Source: Begonia masoniana (taxonomy: Eukaryota; Streptophyta; Magnoliopsida; Cucurbitales; Begoniaceae). From it: DNA of 64,000 bases. Shown here one piece after another: positions 46,801-59,112 of this stretch. Position 1 is the first letter of the stretch, and the number at the start of each line of letters is the position of its first letter. Where the stretch lies: NCBI GenBank assembly GCA_022432975.1, contig CM039506.1:19409614-19473613 (forward strand). Direction: 5' to 3'. The position numbers and the translations under genes were made by a program. A model generated the notes under the pieces. The model saw only the letters and a list, made by a program, of their open reading frames with translations, was not told the origin of the DNA and did not search any database.

Positions 46801-49280
46801 ACCTACTAATGCGTTTGATGAAGCATAAGAAACGTCACTTCAATCGATTTGTTCCGAAAGAGTTGAACGTATCAAGCAAATGAAGTTGAGTGCTACATGA
46901 CTTGTTGTTAGAACCAAAGTAATCCATTTCACATTCAAGGTTTTACCTTGAAGTGATGAGAACGACGTGTATTGAGTACCCAACAACCTTCATGGACGCG
47001 TAATTAATAAGACTTAGTAAAGCGTTTGATGAAGTATAAGAAACTTCACTTCAATATATTTGTTCCGAAAGAGTTGAACGTATCAAGCAAATGAGGTTGA
47101 GTGTTACGTGACTTGCGGTTAGAACCTAAGTTATCCATTTCACATTCGAGGTTTTAACTTGAAGTGATAAGAACGACGTGTATTGAGGAACCAACAACCT
47201 TCATGGACAAGTAATTAAGATTTAGTAATGCATTTGATGAAGTATAAGAAACTTCACTTCAATCGATTTGTTCCAAAAGAGTTGAATGTATCAAGGAAAT
47301 TAGGTTGAGTGTTACAAGACTTGTGGTTAGAACCTAAGTTATCCATTTCACTTTCGAGGTATTAACTTGAAGTGATGAGAGCTACGTGTATTGAGGACCC
47401 AACAACCTTCATGGACGCGTAATTAAGACCTACTAATGCGTTTGATGAAACATAAGAAACGTCACTTCAATCTATTTGTTCCAAAAGAGTTGAATGTATC
47501 AAGCAAATGAGGTTTAGTGCTACATGACTTGTGGTTAGAACCTAAGTTATCCATTTCACATTCAAGGTTTTAACTTGAAATGATGAGAACGACGTGTATT
47601 GAGTACCCAACAACATTCATGGACGAGTAATTAATACTTAGTAATGCATTTGATGAAGCATAAGAAACTTCACTATAAACGATTTGTTCCAAAAGAGTTG
47701 AACGTATCAAGCAAATTAGGTTGAGTGTTACATGACTTGTGGTTAGAACATAAGTTATCCATTTCACATTCAAGGTTTTAACTTGAAGTGATGAGAACGA
47801 CGTGTATTGAGGACGCAACAACCTTCATGGACGAGTAATTAATAATTAGTTATGCGTTTGATGAAGCATAAGAAACTTCACTTCAATCGATTTGTTCCAA
47901 AAGAGTTGAACGTATCAAGCAAATGAGGTTGAGTGCTACATGACATATGGTTAGAACCTAAGCTATCCATTTCACATTCAAGGTTTTAACTTGAAGTGAT
48001 GAGAACGACGTGTATTGACGACCCAACAATCTTCATGGACGAGTAATTAATACCTACTAATGCGTTTGATGAAGCATAGGAAACTTCACTTCAATCGATT
48101 TGTTTTAAAAAAGGTGAACGTATCAAGCAAATGAAGTTGAGTGCTCCATGACTTGTTGTTAGAACCAAAGTTATCCATTAAACATTCAAGGTTTGACCTT
48201 GAAGTGATGAAAACGATGTGTATTTAGTAACCAAAAACCTTTATGGACGCGTAATTAATAAGACTTAGTAAAGCGTTTGACGAAGCATAAGAAACTTCAC
48301 TTCAATCTATTTGTTCCAAAAGAGTTGAACGTATCAAGCAAACGACGTTGAGTGCTACATGACTTTTGGTTAGAACCTAAGCTATCCATTTCACATTCAA
48401 GGTTTTAACTTGAAGTGATGAGAACGACGTGTATTGAGGACCCAACAACCTTCATGGACGAGTAATTAAGACCTACTAATGCGTTTGATGAAGCATAAGA
48501 ATCGTCACTTCAATCGATTTGTTCCAAAAGAGTTGAACGTATCAAGCAAATATAGTTGAGTGCTACATGACTTGTTGTTAGAACCTAAGTTATCCATTTC
48601 ACATTCAAGGTTTTACCTTGAAATGATGAGAACGACGTGTATTGAGTACCCAACAACCTTCATGGACGCGTAATTAATAAGACATAGTAAAGCGTTTGAT
48701 GAAGCATAAGAAACTTCACTTCAATCGATTTGTTCCAAAAGAGTTGAACGTATCAAGCAAATGAGGTTGAGCTTTACATGACTAGTGGTTAGAACCTAAG
48801 TTATCCATTTCACATTCGAGGTTTTAACTTGAAGTGATGAGAACGACGTGTATTGAGGACCCAACAACCTTCATGGACGAGTAATAAAGACTTAGTAATG
48901 CGTTTTATGAAGCATAAGAAACTTCACTTCAAATGATTTGTTCCAAAAGAGTTGAACGTATCAAGCAAATTAGGTTGAGTGTTACATGACTTATGGTCAG
49001 AACCTAAGTTATCCATTTCACATTCGACGTTTTAACTTGAAGTGATGAGAACGACGTGTATTGAGGACACAACAACCTTCATGGACGCGTAATTAAGACT
49101 TAGTAATGCGTTTGATGAGGCATAAGTAACTTCACTTCAATCGATTTATTCCAAAAGAGTTGAACGTATCAAGCAAATTAGGTTGAGTGTTACATGAAAT
49201 GTTGTTAGAACGTAAATTATCCATTTCACATTCAATGTTTAACTTGAAGTGATGAGAACGACGTGTATTGAGGACCACAA
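43850..49280 (+). repeat. thirteen-monomer higher-order repeat, period about 2707 bp
   Basis: TAA(G/A)GCGTTTGATGAA at 44311 and 47018, GTGCTCCATG at 45433 and 48141, and AACGACGTTG at 45633 and 48341 recur at 2707-2708 bp. Copies differ at scattered sites. Confidence 0.8.
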
Positions 49281-52200
49281 CAACCTCTATGGACGAGTAA
49301 TTAAGAATTAGTAATGCGTTTGATGAAGCATAAGAAACTTCACATTCAATCGACTTGTTCCAAAAGAGTTGAACGTATCAAGCAATGAGGTTGAGTGCTA
49401 CTGACTTGTGGTTATAGCCTAAGCTATCCATTTCACATTCATGTTTTAACTTGAAGTGATAGAACGACGTGTATTGAGGACCCAACAACCTTCTTGGACG
49501 AGTAATTAAGAATTAGTAATGCGTTTGATGAAGCATAAGAAACTTCACTTCAATCGACTTGTTCCAAAAGAGTTGAACGTATCAAGCAAATGAGGTTGAG
49601 TGCTACATGACTTGTGGTTATAGCCTAAGCTATCCATTTCACATTCATGGTTTTAACTTGAAGTGATAAGAACGACGTGTATTGAGGACCCAACAATCTT
49701 CATGGACGAGTAATTAAGACCTACTAATGCGTTTCATGAAGCATAAGAAACGTCACTTTAATCGATTCGTTCCAAAAAAGTTGAACGTATCAAGCAAATG
49801 AAGTTGAGTGCTACATGACTTGTTGTTAGAACCAAAGTTATCCATTTCACATTCAAGGTTTTACCTTGAAGTGATGAGAACGACGTGTATTGTGTACCCA
49901 ACAACCTTCATGGACGCGTAATTAATAAGACTTCGTAAAGCGTTTGATGAAGCATAAGAAACTTCACTTCAATCTATTTATTCCAAAAGAGTTGAACGTA
50001 TCAAGCAAATTAGGTTGAGTGTTACATGAAATGTTGTTAGAACGTAAATTATCCATTTCACATTCAATGTTTAAACTTGAAGTGATGAGAACGACGTGTA
50101 TTGAGGACGCAACAACCTTCTTGGACGAGTAATTAAGAATTAGTAATGCGTTTGATGAAGCATAAGAAACTTCACTTCAATCGACTTGTTCCAAAAGAGT
50201 TGAACGTATCAAGCAAATGAGGTTGAGTGCTACATGACTTGTGGTTATAGCCTAAGCTATCCATTTCACATTCATGGTTTTAACTTGAAGTGATAAGAAC
50301 GACGTGTATTGAGGACCCAACAATCTTCATGGACGAGTAATTAAGACCTACTAATGCGTTTCATGAAGCATAAGAAACGTCACTTTAATCGATTCGTTCC
50401 AAAAAAGTTGAACGTATCAAGCAAATGAAGTTGAGTGCTACATGACTTGTGTTAGAACCAAAGTTATCCATTTCACATTCAAGGTTTTACCTTGAAGTGA
50501 TGAGAACGACGTGTATTGTGTACCCAACAACTTCATGGACGCGTAATTAAGACTTAGTAATGCGTTTGATGAAGCATAAGAAACTTCACTTCAATCGATT
50601 TGTTCCAAAAGAGTTGAACGTATCAAGCAAATGAGGTTGAGTGTTACATCACTTGCGGTTAGAACCTAAGTTATCCATTTCACATTCGAGGTTTTAACTT
50701 GAAGTGATGAGAACGACGTGTATTGAGGAACCAACAACCTTCATGGACGAGTAATTAAGACTTAGTAATGCGTTGATGAAGCATAAGAAACTTCACTTCA
50801 ATCGATTTGTTCCAAAGATGTTGAACGTATCAAGGCAAATTAGGTTGAGTGCTACATGACTTGTGGTTAGAACCTAAGTTATCCATTTCACATTCAAGGT
50901 TTTAACTTGAAGTGATGAGAAGCGACGTGTATTGAGGACCCAACAACCTTCATGGACGCGTAATTAAGACCTACTAATGCGTTTGATGAAGCATAAGAAA
51001 CGTCACTTCAATCGATTTGTTCTAAAAGAGTTGAATGTATCAAGCAAATGAGGTTGAGTGCTACATGACTTGTGGTTAGAACCTAAGTTATCCATTTCAC
51101 ATTCAAGGTTTTAACTTGAAATGATGAGAACGACGTGTATTGAGTACCCAACAACATTCATGGACGAGTAATTAATACTTAGTAATGCATTTGATGAAGC
51201 ATAAGAAACTTCACTTCAAACGATTTGTTCCAAAAGAGTTGAACGTATCAAGCAAATTAGGTTGAGTGTTACTGGACTTGTGGTTAGAACATAAGTTATC
51301 CATTTCACATTCTAAGTTTTAACTTGAAGTGATGAGAATGACGTGTATTGAGGAACCAACAACCTTCATGGACGAGTAATTAAGACTTATTAATGCGTTT
51401 GATTAAGCATATGAAACTTCACTTCAATCTATTTGTTCCAACAGAGTTGAATGTATCAAGCAAATTAGGTTGAGTGTTACATAACATGTGGTTAGAACAT
51501 AAGTTATCCATTTCACATTCAAGGTTTTAACTTGAAGTGATGAGAACGACGTGTATTGAGTACCCAACATCCTTCATGGACGCGTAATTAAGACTTAGTA
51601 TTGCGTTTGATGAAACATAAGAAACATCACTTCAATCGATTTTTTTCAAAAGAGTTGAACGTATCAAGCAAAAGAGGTTGAGTGCTACATGACTTGTGGT
51701 TAGAACCTAAGTTATCCATTTCACATTCAAGGTTTTAACTTGAAGTGATGAGAACGACGTGTATTGAGGACCCAACAACCTTCATGGACGAGTAATTAAG
51801 ACCTACTAATGCGTTTGATAAAACATAAGAAACGTCACTTCAATCGATTTGTTCAAAAAGAGTAGAACGTATCAAGCAAATGAGGTTGAGTGCTACATGA
51901 CTTGTGGTTAGAACATAAGTTATCCATTTCACATTTAAGGTTTTACCTTGAAGTGATGAGAACGACGTGTATAGGGTACCCAACAACCTTCATAGAAGCG
52001 TAATTAATATGACTTAGTAAAGCGTTTGATGAAGCATAAGAAACTTCATTTCAATCGATTTGTTCCAAAAGAGTTGAACGTATCAAGCAAATGAGGTTGA
52101 GTGTTACACGACTTGTGGTTAGAACCTAAGTTATCCATTTCACATTCGAGGTTTTAACTTGAAGTGATGAGAACGACCTGTATTGAGGACCCAACAACCT

Positions 52201-55199
52201 TCATGGACGAGTAATTAAGACTTAGTAATGCGTTTGATGAAGTATAAGAAACTTCACTTCAATCGATTTGGTCCAAAAGTGTTGAATGTATCATGCAAAT
52301 TAGGTTGAGTGTTACATGACTTGTGGTTAGAACCTAAGTAATCCATTTTTCATTCGATGTTTGAACTTGAAGTGATGAGAACGACGTGTATTGAGGACCC
52401 AACAACCTTCATGGACGCGTAATTAAGACCTACTAATGCGTTTGATGAAGCATAAGAAACGTCACTTCAATCGATTTGTTCCAAACGAGTTGAATGTATC
52501 ATGCAAATGAGGTTGAGTGCTACATGACTTGTGGTTAGAACCTAAGTTTTCCATTTCTCATTCAAGGTTTTAACTTGAAGTGATGAGAATGACGTGTATT
52601 GAGTACCCAACAACCTTCAAGGAAGCGTAATTAATAAGACTTAGTAAAGCGTTTGATGAAGCATAAGAAACTTCACTTCAATCTATTTGTTTCATAAGAG
52701 TTGAACGTATCAAGCAAATTAGGTTGAGTGTTACATGACATGTGGTTAGAACATAAGTTGTCCATTTCACATTCAAGGTTTTAACTTGAAGTGATGAGAA
52801 CGACTTGTATTGAGGACGCAACAACCTTCATGGATGAGTAATTAAGAATTAGTAATGCGTTTGATGAAGCATAATAAACTTCACTTCAATCGATTTGTTC
52901 CAAAAGAGTTGAACGTATCAAGCAAATGAGGTTGAGTGCTACATGACTTGTGTTTATAACCTAAGTTATCCATTTCACATTAAAGGTTTTAACTTGAAGT
53001 GATGAGAACGACGTGTATTGAGGACCCAACAACCATCTTGGACGCGTAATTAAGACTTAGTAATGCGCTTGATGAAGTATAAGAAACTTCACTTCAATCG
53101 TTTTTGTTTCAAAAGTGTTGAACGTATCAAGAAAATTAGGTTGAGTGTTACATGACTTGTGGTTAGAACCTAAATTATCTATTTCACATTCAAAGTTTTA
53201 ACTTGAAGTGATGAGAACGACATGTATTGAGGAACCAACAACCTTCATGAAGAGGAATTAAGTCCTACTAATGCGTTTAATGAAGCATAAGAAACGTCAC
53301 TTCAATCGATTTGTTCCAAAAGAGTTGAACGTATCAAGCAAATGAAGTTGAGTGCTACATGACTTGTTGTTGGAAACTAAGTTATCCATTTCACATTCAA
53401 GGTTTTAACTTGAAGTGATGAGAACGACGTGTATTGAGGAACCAACAACCTTCATGGACGAGTAATTAAGACCTACTAATGCGTTTGATGAAGCATAAGA
53501 AACGTCACTTCAATCGATTTGTTCCAAAAGAGTTGAACGTATCAAGCAAATGAAGTTGAGTGCTACATGACTTGTTGTTAGAACCTAAGTTTTCCATTTC
53601 ACATTCAAGGTTTTACCTTGAAGTGATGAGAACGACTAGTATTTAGTAGCCAACAACCTTCATGGACGCGTAATTAATAAGACTTAGTAAAGCGTTTGAT
53701 GAAGCATAAGAAACTTCACTTCAATCTATTTGTTCCAAAAGAGTTGAACGTATCAAGCAAATGAGGTTGAGTGTTACATGACTTGTGGTTAGAACCTAAG
53801 TTATCCATTTCACATTCTAGGTTTTAACTTGAAGTGATGAGAACGACGTGTATTGAGGAACCAACAACCTTCATGGACGAGTAATTAAGACTGAGTAATG
53901 CGTTTGATGAAGCATAAGAAACTTCACTTCAATCGATTTGTTCCAAAAGTGTTGAACGTATCAAGATAATTAGGTTGAGTGTTACATGACATGGGGTTAG
54001 AACCTAAGTTTCCCATTTCACATTCAAGGTTTTAACTTGAAAAGATGAGAACGACGTTTATTGAGGACCCAACAACCTTCATGGACGAGAAATTAAGACT
54101 TAGTAATGCGTTTGATGAAACATAAGAAACTTCACTTCAATCGATTTTTTCCTGAAGAGTTGAACGTATCAAGCAAATTAGGTTGAGTGTTACATGACTT
54201 GTGGTTAGAACCTAAGTTATCATTTTCACATTCGAGGTTTTGACTTGAAGTGATGAGAACGACGTGTATTGAGGACGCAACAACATTCATGGACGAGTAA
54301 TTAAGACTTAGTAATGCGTTTGATAAAGCATAAGAAACTTCATTTCATTCGATTTGTTCCGAAAGAGTTGAAAGTATCAAGCAAATGAGGTTTAGTGCTA
54401 CATGACTTGGGGTTAGAACCTAAGTTATCCATTTCACATTCAACGTTTTAACTTGAAGTGATGAGAAAGACGTGTATTGAGGACCCAACAACCTTTATGG
54501 ACGAGTAATTAAGACCCACTAATGCGTTTGATGAAGCATAAGAAACTTCACTTCATTCGATTTGTTCCAAAAGAGTTGAACGTATCAACCAAATGAGGTT
54601 GAGTGCTACATGACTTGTGGTTAGAACCTAAGTTATCCATTTCACATTCAAGGTTTTAACTTGAAGTGATTAGAACAACGTGTATTGAGGACCCAACAAC
54701 CTTCATGGACGATTAATTAAGACTTAGTAATGCGTTCGATGAAGCATAAGAAACTTCACTTCAATCGATTTGTTCCAAAAGAGTTGAACGTATCAAGCAA
54801 ATTAGGTTGAGTGTTGCATTACTTGTGGTTAGAACCTAAGTTATCCATTTCATATTCGAGGTTTTAACTTGAAGTGATTAGAACGACGTGTATTGAGGAC
54901 CCAACATCCTTCATGGATAAGTAATTAAATCTTATTAATGCATTTGATTAAGCATGTGAAACTTCACTTCAATCGATTTGTTCCAACAGGGTTGAACGTA
55001 TCAAGCTAATGAGGTTAAGTGTCACATGACTTGTGGCTAGAACATAAGTTAGCCATTTCACATTCAAGGTTTTAACTTGAACTGATGAGAACGGCGTGTA
55101 TTGAGGACGCAACAACCTTCATGGACGAGTAATTAAGACTTAGTAATGCGTCTGATGAAACATTAGAAACGTCACTTCAATCGGTTTGTTCCAAAAGAG

Positions 55200-58100
55200 T
55201 TGAACGTATCAAGCTAATGAGGTTCAGTGCTACATGACTTGTGGCTAGAACCTAAGTTATCCATTTCACATTCAAGGTTTTAACTTGAAGTGACGAGAAC
55301 GACGTGTATTGAGGACAAACAACCTTCATGGACGAGTAATTAAGACTTAGTAATGCGTTTGATGAAGCATAAGAAACTTCACTTCAATCGATTTGTTTCA
55401 AAAGAGTTGAACGTGTCAAGAAAATTAAGTTGAGTGTTACATGACTTGTGGTTAGAACCTAAGTTATTCATTTCACATTCGAGGTTTTAACTTGAAGTGA
55501 TGAGAACGGCGTTTATTGAGGATCCAACAACCTTCATGGACGCGTAATTAAGACTTAGCAATGCGTTTGATGAAGTATATTAAACTTCACATCAATCGAT
55601 TTGTTCCAAAAGAGTTGAACGTATCAAGCAAATTAGGTTGAGTGTTACATGACAGGTGGTTAGAACATAAGATATCCATTTCACATTAAAAGTTTTAACT
55701 TGAAGTGATGAGAACGACGTGTATTGAGGACCCAACAACCTTCATGGACGAGTAATTAAGACTTAGTAATGCGTTTGATGAAGCTTCCGAAACTTCACTT
55801 CAATCGATTAGTTCCAAAAAGAGTTGAACTTTTCAAGCAAATGAGGTTATGTTTTACACGACTTGTGGTTAGAACCTAAGTTATCCATTTCACATTCAAG
55901 GTTTTAACTTGAAGTGATTAGAACGACGTGTATTGAGGACCCAACAACATTCATGGACGAGTAATTAAGACTTGGTAATGCTTTTGATGAAGCATAAGAA
56001 ACTTCACTTCAATCGATTTGTTCCAAAAGAGTTAAACGTATCAAGCAAATTAGGTTGAGTGTTACATGACATGTAGTTAGAACATAAGTTATCCATTTCA
56101 AATTCAAGGTTTTAACTTGAAGTGATGAGAACGACGTGTATTTAGGACCCAACAACCTTCATGGACGAGTAATTAAGACTTAGTAATGCGTTTGATGAAG
56201 CTTAAGAAACTTCACTTCAATCGATTTGTTCCAAAAGAGTTGAACTTTTCAAGCAAATGAGGTTGTGTTTTACGTGCCTTGTGGTTTGAACCTAAGTTAT
56301 CCATTTTACATTCAAGGTTTTAACTTGAAGTGATGAGAACGACGTGTATTGAGTACCCAACAACCTTCATGGACACGTAATTAAGACTTAGTAATGCGTT
56401 TGATGAAGCATAAGAAATTTTACTACAATCGAATTTTTCCAAAAGAGTTGAACATATCAAGCAAATGTGATTGAGTGTTATTTGACTTGTGGTTTGAACC
56501 TAAGTTATCAATTTCACATTATAGGTTTTAACTTGATGTGATGAGAACGACGTATATTGAGGACCCAACAACCTTCATGGACTAGTAATTAAGACTTGGA
56601 AATGCGTTTGATGAAGCATAAGAAACTTCACTTCAATCGATTTGTTCCAAAAGAGTTGAACGTATCAAGCAAATGAGGTTGAGTGTTACATGACTTGTGG
56701 TTAGAACATAAGTTATCATTTTCACATTAGAGGTTTTAACTTGAAGTGATGAGAACGACGTGTATTGAGGACCCAACAACCTTCATGGACGAGTAATTAA
56801 GACCTACTAATGCGTTTGATGAAGCATAAGAAACGTCACTTCAATCGATTTGTTCCAAAAGAGTTGAACGTATCAAGCTAATGAGGTTCAGTGCTACATG
56901 ACTTGTGGTTAGAACCTAAGTTATCAATTTCACATTCAAGGTTTTAGCTTGAAGTGATGAGAACGACGTGTATTGAGGACCCAACAACCTTCATGGACGA
57001 GTAATTAAGACCTACTAATGCATTTGATGAAGCATAAGAAACGTCACTTCAATCGATTTGTTCCAAAAGAGTTGAACGTATCAAGCTAATGAGGTTGAGT
57101 GCTACATGACTTGTGGTTAGAACCTAAGTTATCCATTTCACATTCAAGGTTTTAACTTGAAGTGACGAGAACGACGTGTATTGAGGACAAACAACCTTCA
57201 TGGACGAGTAATTAAGACTTAGTAATGCGTTTGCTTAAGCATAAGAAACTTCACTTCAATCGATTTGTTCCAAAAGAGTTGAACGTATCAAGCAAATTAA
57301 GTTGAGTGTTACATGACTTGTGGATTGAACCTAAGTTATTCATTTCACATTCGAGGTTTTAACTTGAAGTGATGAAAACGACGTTTATTGAGGACCCAAC
57401 AACCTTCATGGACGCGTAATTAAGACTTAGTAATGCGTTTGATGAATTATAATAAACTTCACATCAATCGATTTGTTCCAAAAGAGTTGAACGTATCAAG
57501 CAAATTAGGTTGAGTGTTACATGACAGGTGGTTAGAACATAAGATATCCATTTCACATTCAAGGTTTTAACTTGAAGTGATGAGAACGACGTGTATTGAG
57601 GACCCAACAACCTTCATGGACGAGTAATTAAGACTTAGTAATGCGTTTGATGAAGCTTAAGTAGTTTCACTTCAATCGATTTGTTCCAAAAGAGTTGAAC
57701 TTTTCAAGCAAATGAGGTTGTGTTTTACACGACTTGTGGTTAGAACCTAAGTTATCCATTTCACATTCAAGGTTTTAACTTGAAGTAATGAGAACGACGT
57801 GTATTGAGGACCCAACAACATTCATGGACGAGTAATTAAGACTTGGTAATGCGTTAGATGAAGCATAAGAAACTTCACTTCAATCGATTTGTTCTAAAAG
57901 AGTTGAACGTATCAAGCAAATTAGGTTGAGTGTTACATGACATGTAGTTAGAACATAAGTTATCCATTTCACATTCAAGGTTTTAACTTGAAGTGATGAG
58001 AACGACGTGTATTTAGGACCCAACAACCTTCATGGACGAGTAATTAAGATTTAGTAATGCGTTTGATGAAGCTTAAGAAACTTCACTTCAATCGATTTGT

Positions 58101-58270
58101 TCCAAAAGAGTTGAACTTTTCAAGCAAATGAGGTTGTGTTTTACATGACTTGTGGTTAGAACCTAAGTTATCCATTTTACATTCAAGGTTTTAACTTGAA
58201 GTGATGAGAACGACGTGTATTGAGTACCCAACAACCTTCAAGGACACGTAATTAAGACTTAGTAATGCGT
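55200..58270 (+). repeat. nine-monomer higher-order repeat, period about 1872-1882 bp
   Basis: GAGGACAAAC at 55311 and 57183, and GACAGGTGGTTAGAACATAAG at 55651 and 57533, recur nine monomers apart. The second copy is cut by the solo LTR at 58280. Confidence 0.75.
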
Positions 58271-58279
58271 TTGATGAAG

Positions 58280-59112
58280 TGATGCGAACCTCGGATCGAA
58301 AGGACCCGGGACCCGACAACAACGCGGAATAATTCAAAGGAACGCCTTTTCGATTCAAGAACAAAGTAAGGAACTAAGACCCCAATCGAAGAATTCAATG
58401 GAACCCTAGTTATCAAAACAGGAGGTTGACCCGAGCCACACCTGTTGGCTGAACCAAAGCTATAAAAACAGGAGCTTGACCTAGACCAAACTCATTTGTA
58501 AGAACCAAAGCTATCAAGCGAGATTCTTCAAGCGTGACTTGAAGAAGATCGTTGTTCTTCGCAAAGAACTAAAGAGAAATCCTCTCTAAAAAAACACTCA
58601 ATTTTTAATCAAATAGTTTGCTATTAAATAGGCTACACATTAAAATGAAATTAAATAATAATAAAAAACGAAAATTAAAGTAAAATAACTAATAAAAATC
58701 GTGAGATAATGATATTTTGCATGAAAAGATATCATCTCACGTTTGAATATGATTTGAATTGATTTGAGTAGATTCTGTCAGATAAAATCTCTCATACGTG
58801 ATTTGTTTGGATTTGCATGTGCTTCGCATGTGACTTTTTAATTCTTACGCGTGCATGTGCATGGCACATGTAAATCTTCATGCATCTTTGGCCTTCCTTG
58901 CTTCAACTTGATTTTGATTATCTTCAATCCTCGAAACATTCAATAGTTTTAGATCAAGTTGTCACGGCTCCTCTCTCCCATTGATCTCTAAAATTAATCC
59001 TTGCAAGGCCTAACGCATCTTCTTAGCTTTGGACCGTGTCATTGGGCCACCAATGTCCTCAATTGGATCGTTGCTCTTGGGCTTGGGCTTGGTCGCTGCA
59101 TGGATCACATCA
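58280..59112 (-). mobile_element. solo LTR related to the non-autonomous Ty3/gypsy element (833 bp)
   Basis: Minus orientation, flanked by TGAAG at 58275-58279 and 59113-59117. On the minus strand it begins TGATGTGATCC and ends GGTTCGCATCA. The last 620 bp match the LTRs of the element at 28595-33408, but the first 200 bp differ. That part still encodes a frame with DIGGPMTRSKAKKMRQALQG, a clear chromovirus polyprotein tail, before stops. So its parent was probably a coding-competent relative whose ORF ran into the LTR. The 60-codon ORF at 59001-59183 on the plus strand is antisense to this and incidental. Confidence 0.93.

Larger units (their letters stand above)
33409..58279 (+). repeat. 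208-bp satellite array, block 5 (24.9 kb uninterrupted)
   Basis: About 120 head-to-tail monomers from TSD AGACT to TSD TGAAG (58275-58279). Linked variants define subtypes: GACCTACTAATGCG tends to occur with GAAACGTCAC, and GCGTAATTAATAAGACTTAG with TTTTACCTTGAAG. Monomers with an 8-bp loss (GTGTATCAACAACC) are at about 35561, 36177, 37417, 40321 and 40517. Several higher-order repeats are nested in it. No gene is visible; the minus-strand frames at 34702-34893 and 47570-47821 are satellite reading frames. Confidence 0.97.

Noticed and set aside
33409..58279. CRISPR array
   Set aside because: The repeats are contiguous 208-bp monomers without unique spacers, in a plant sequence.
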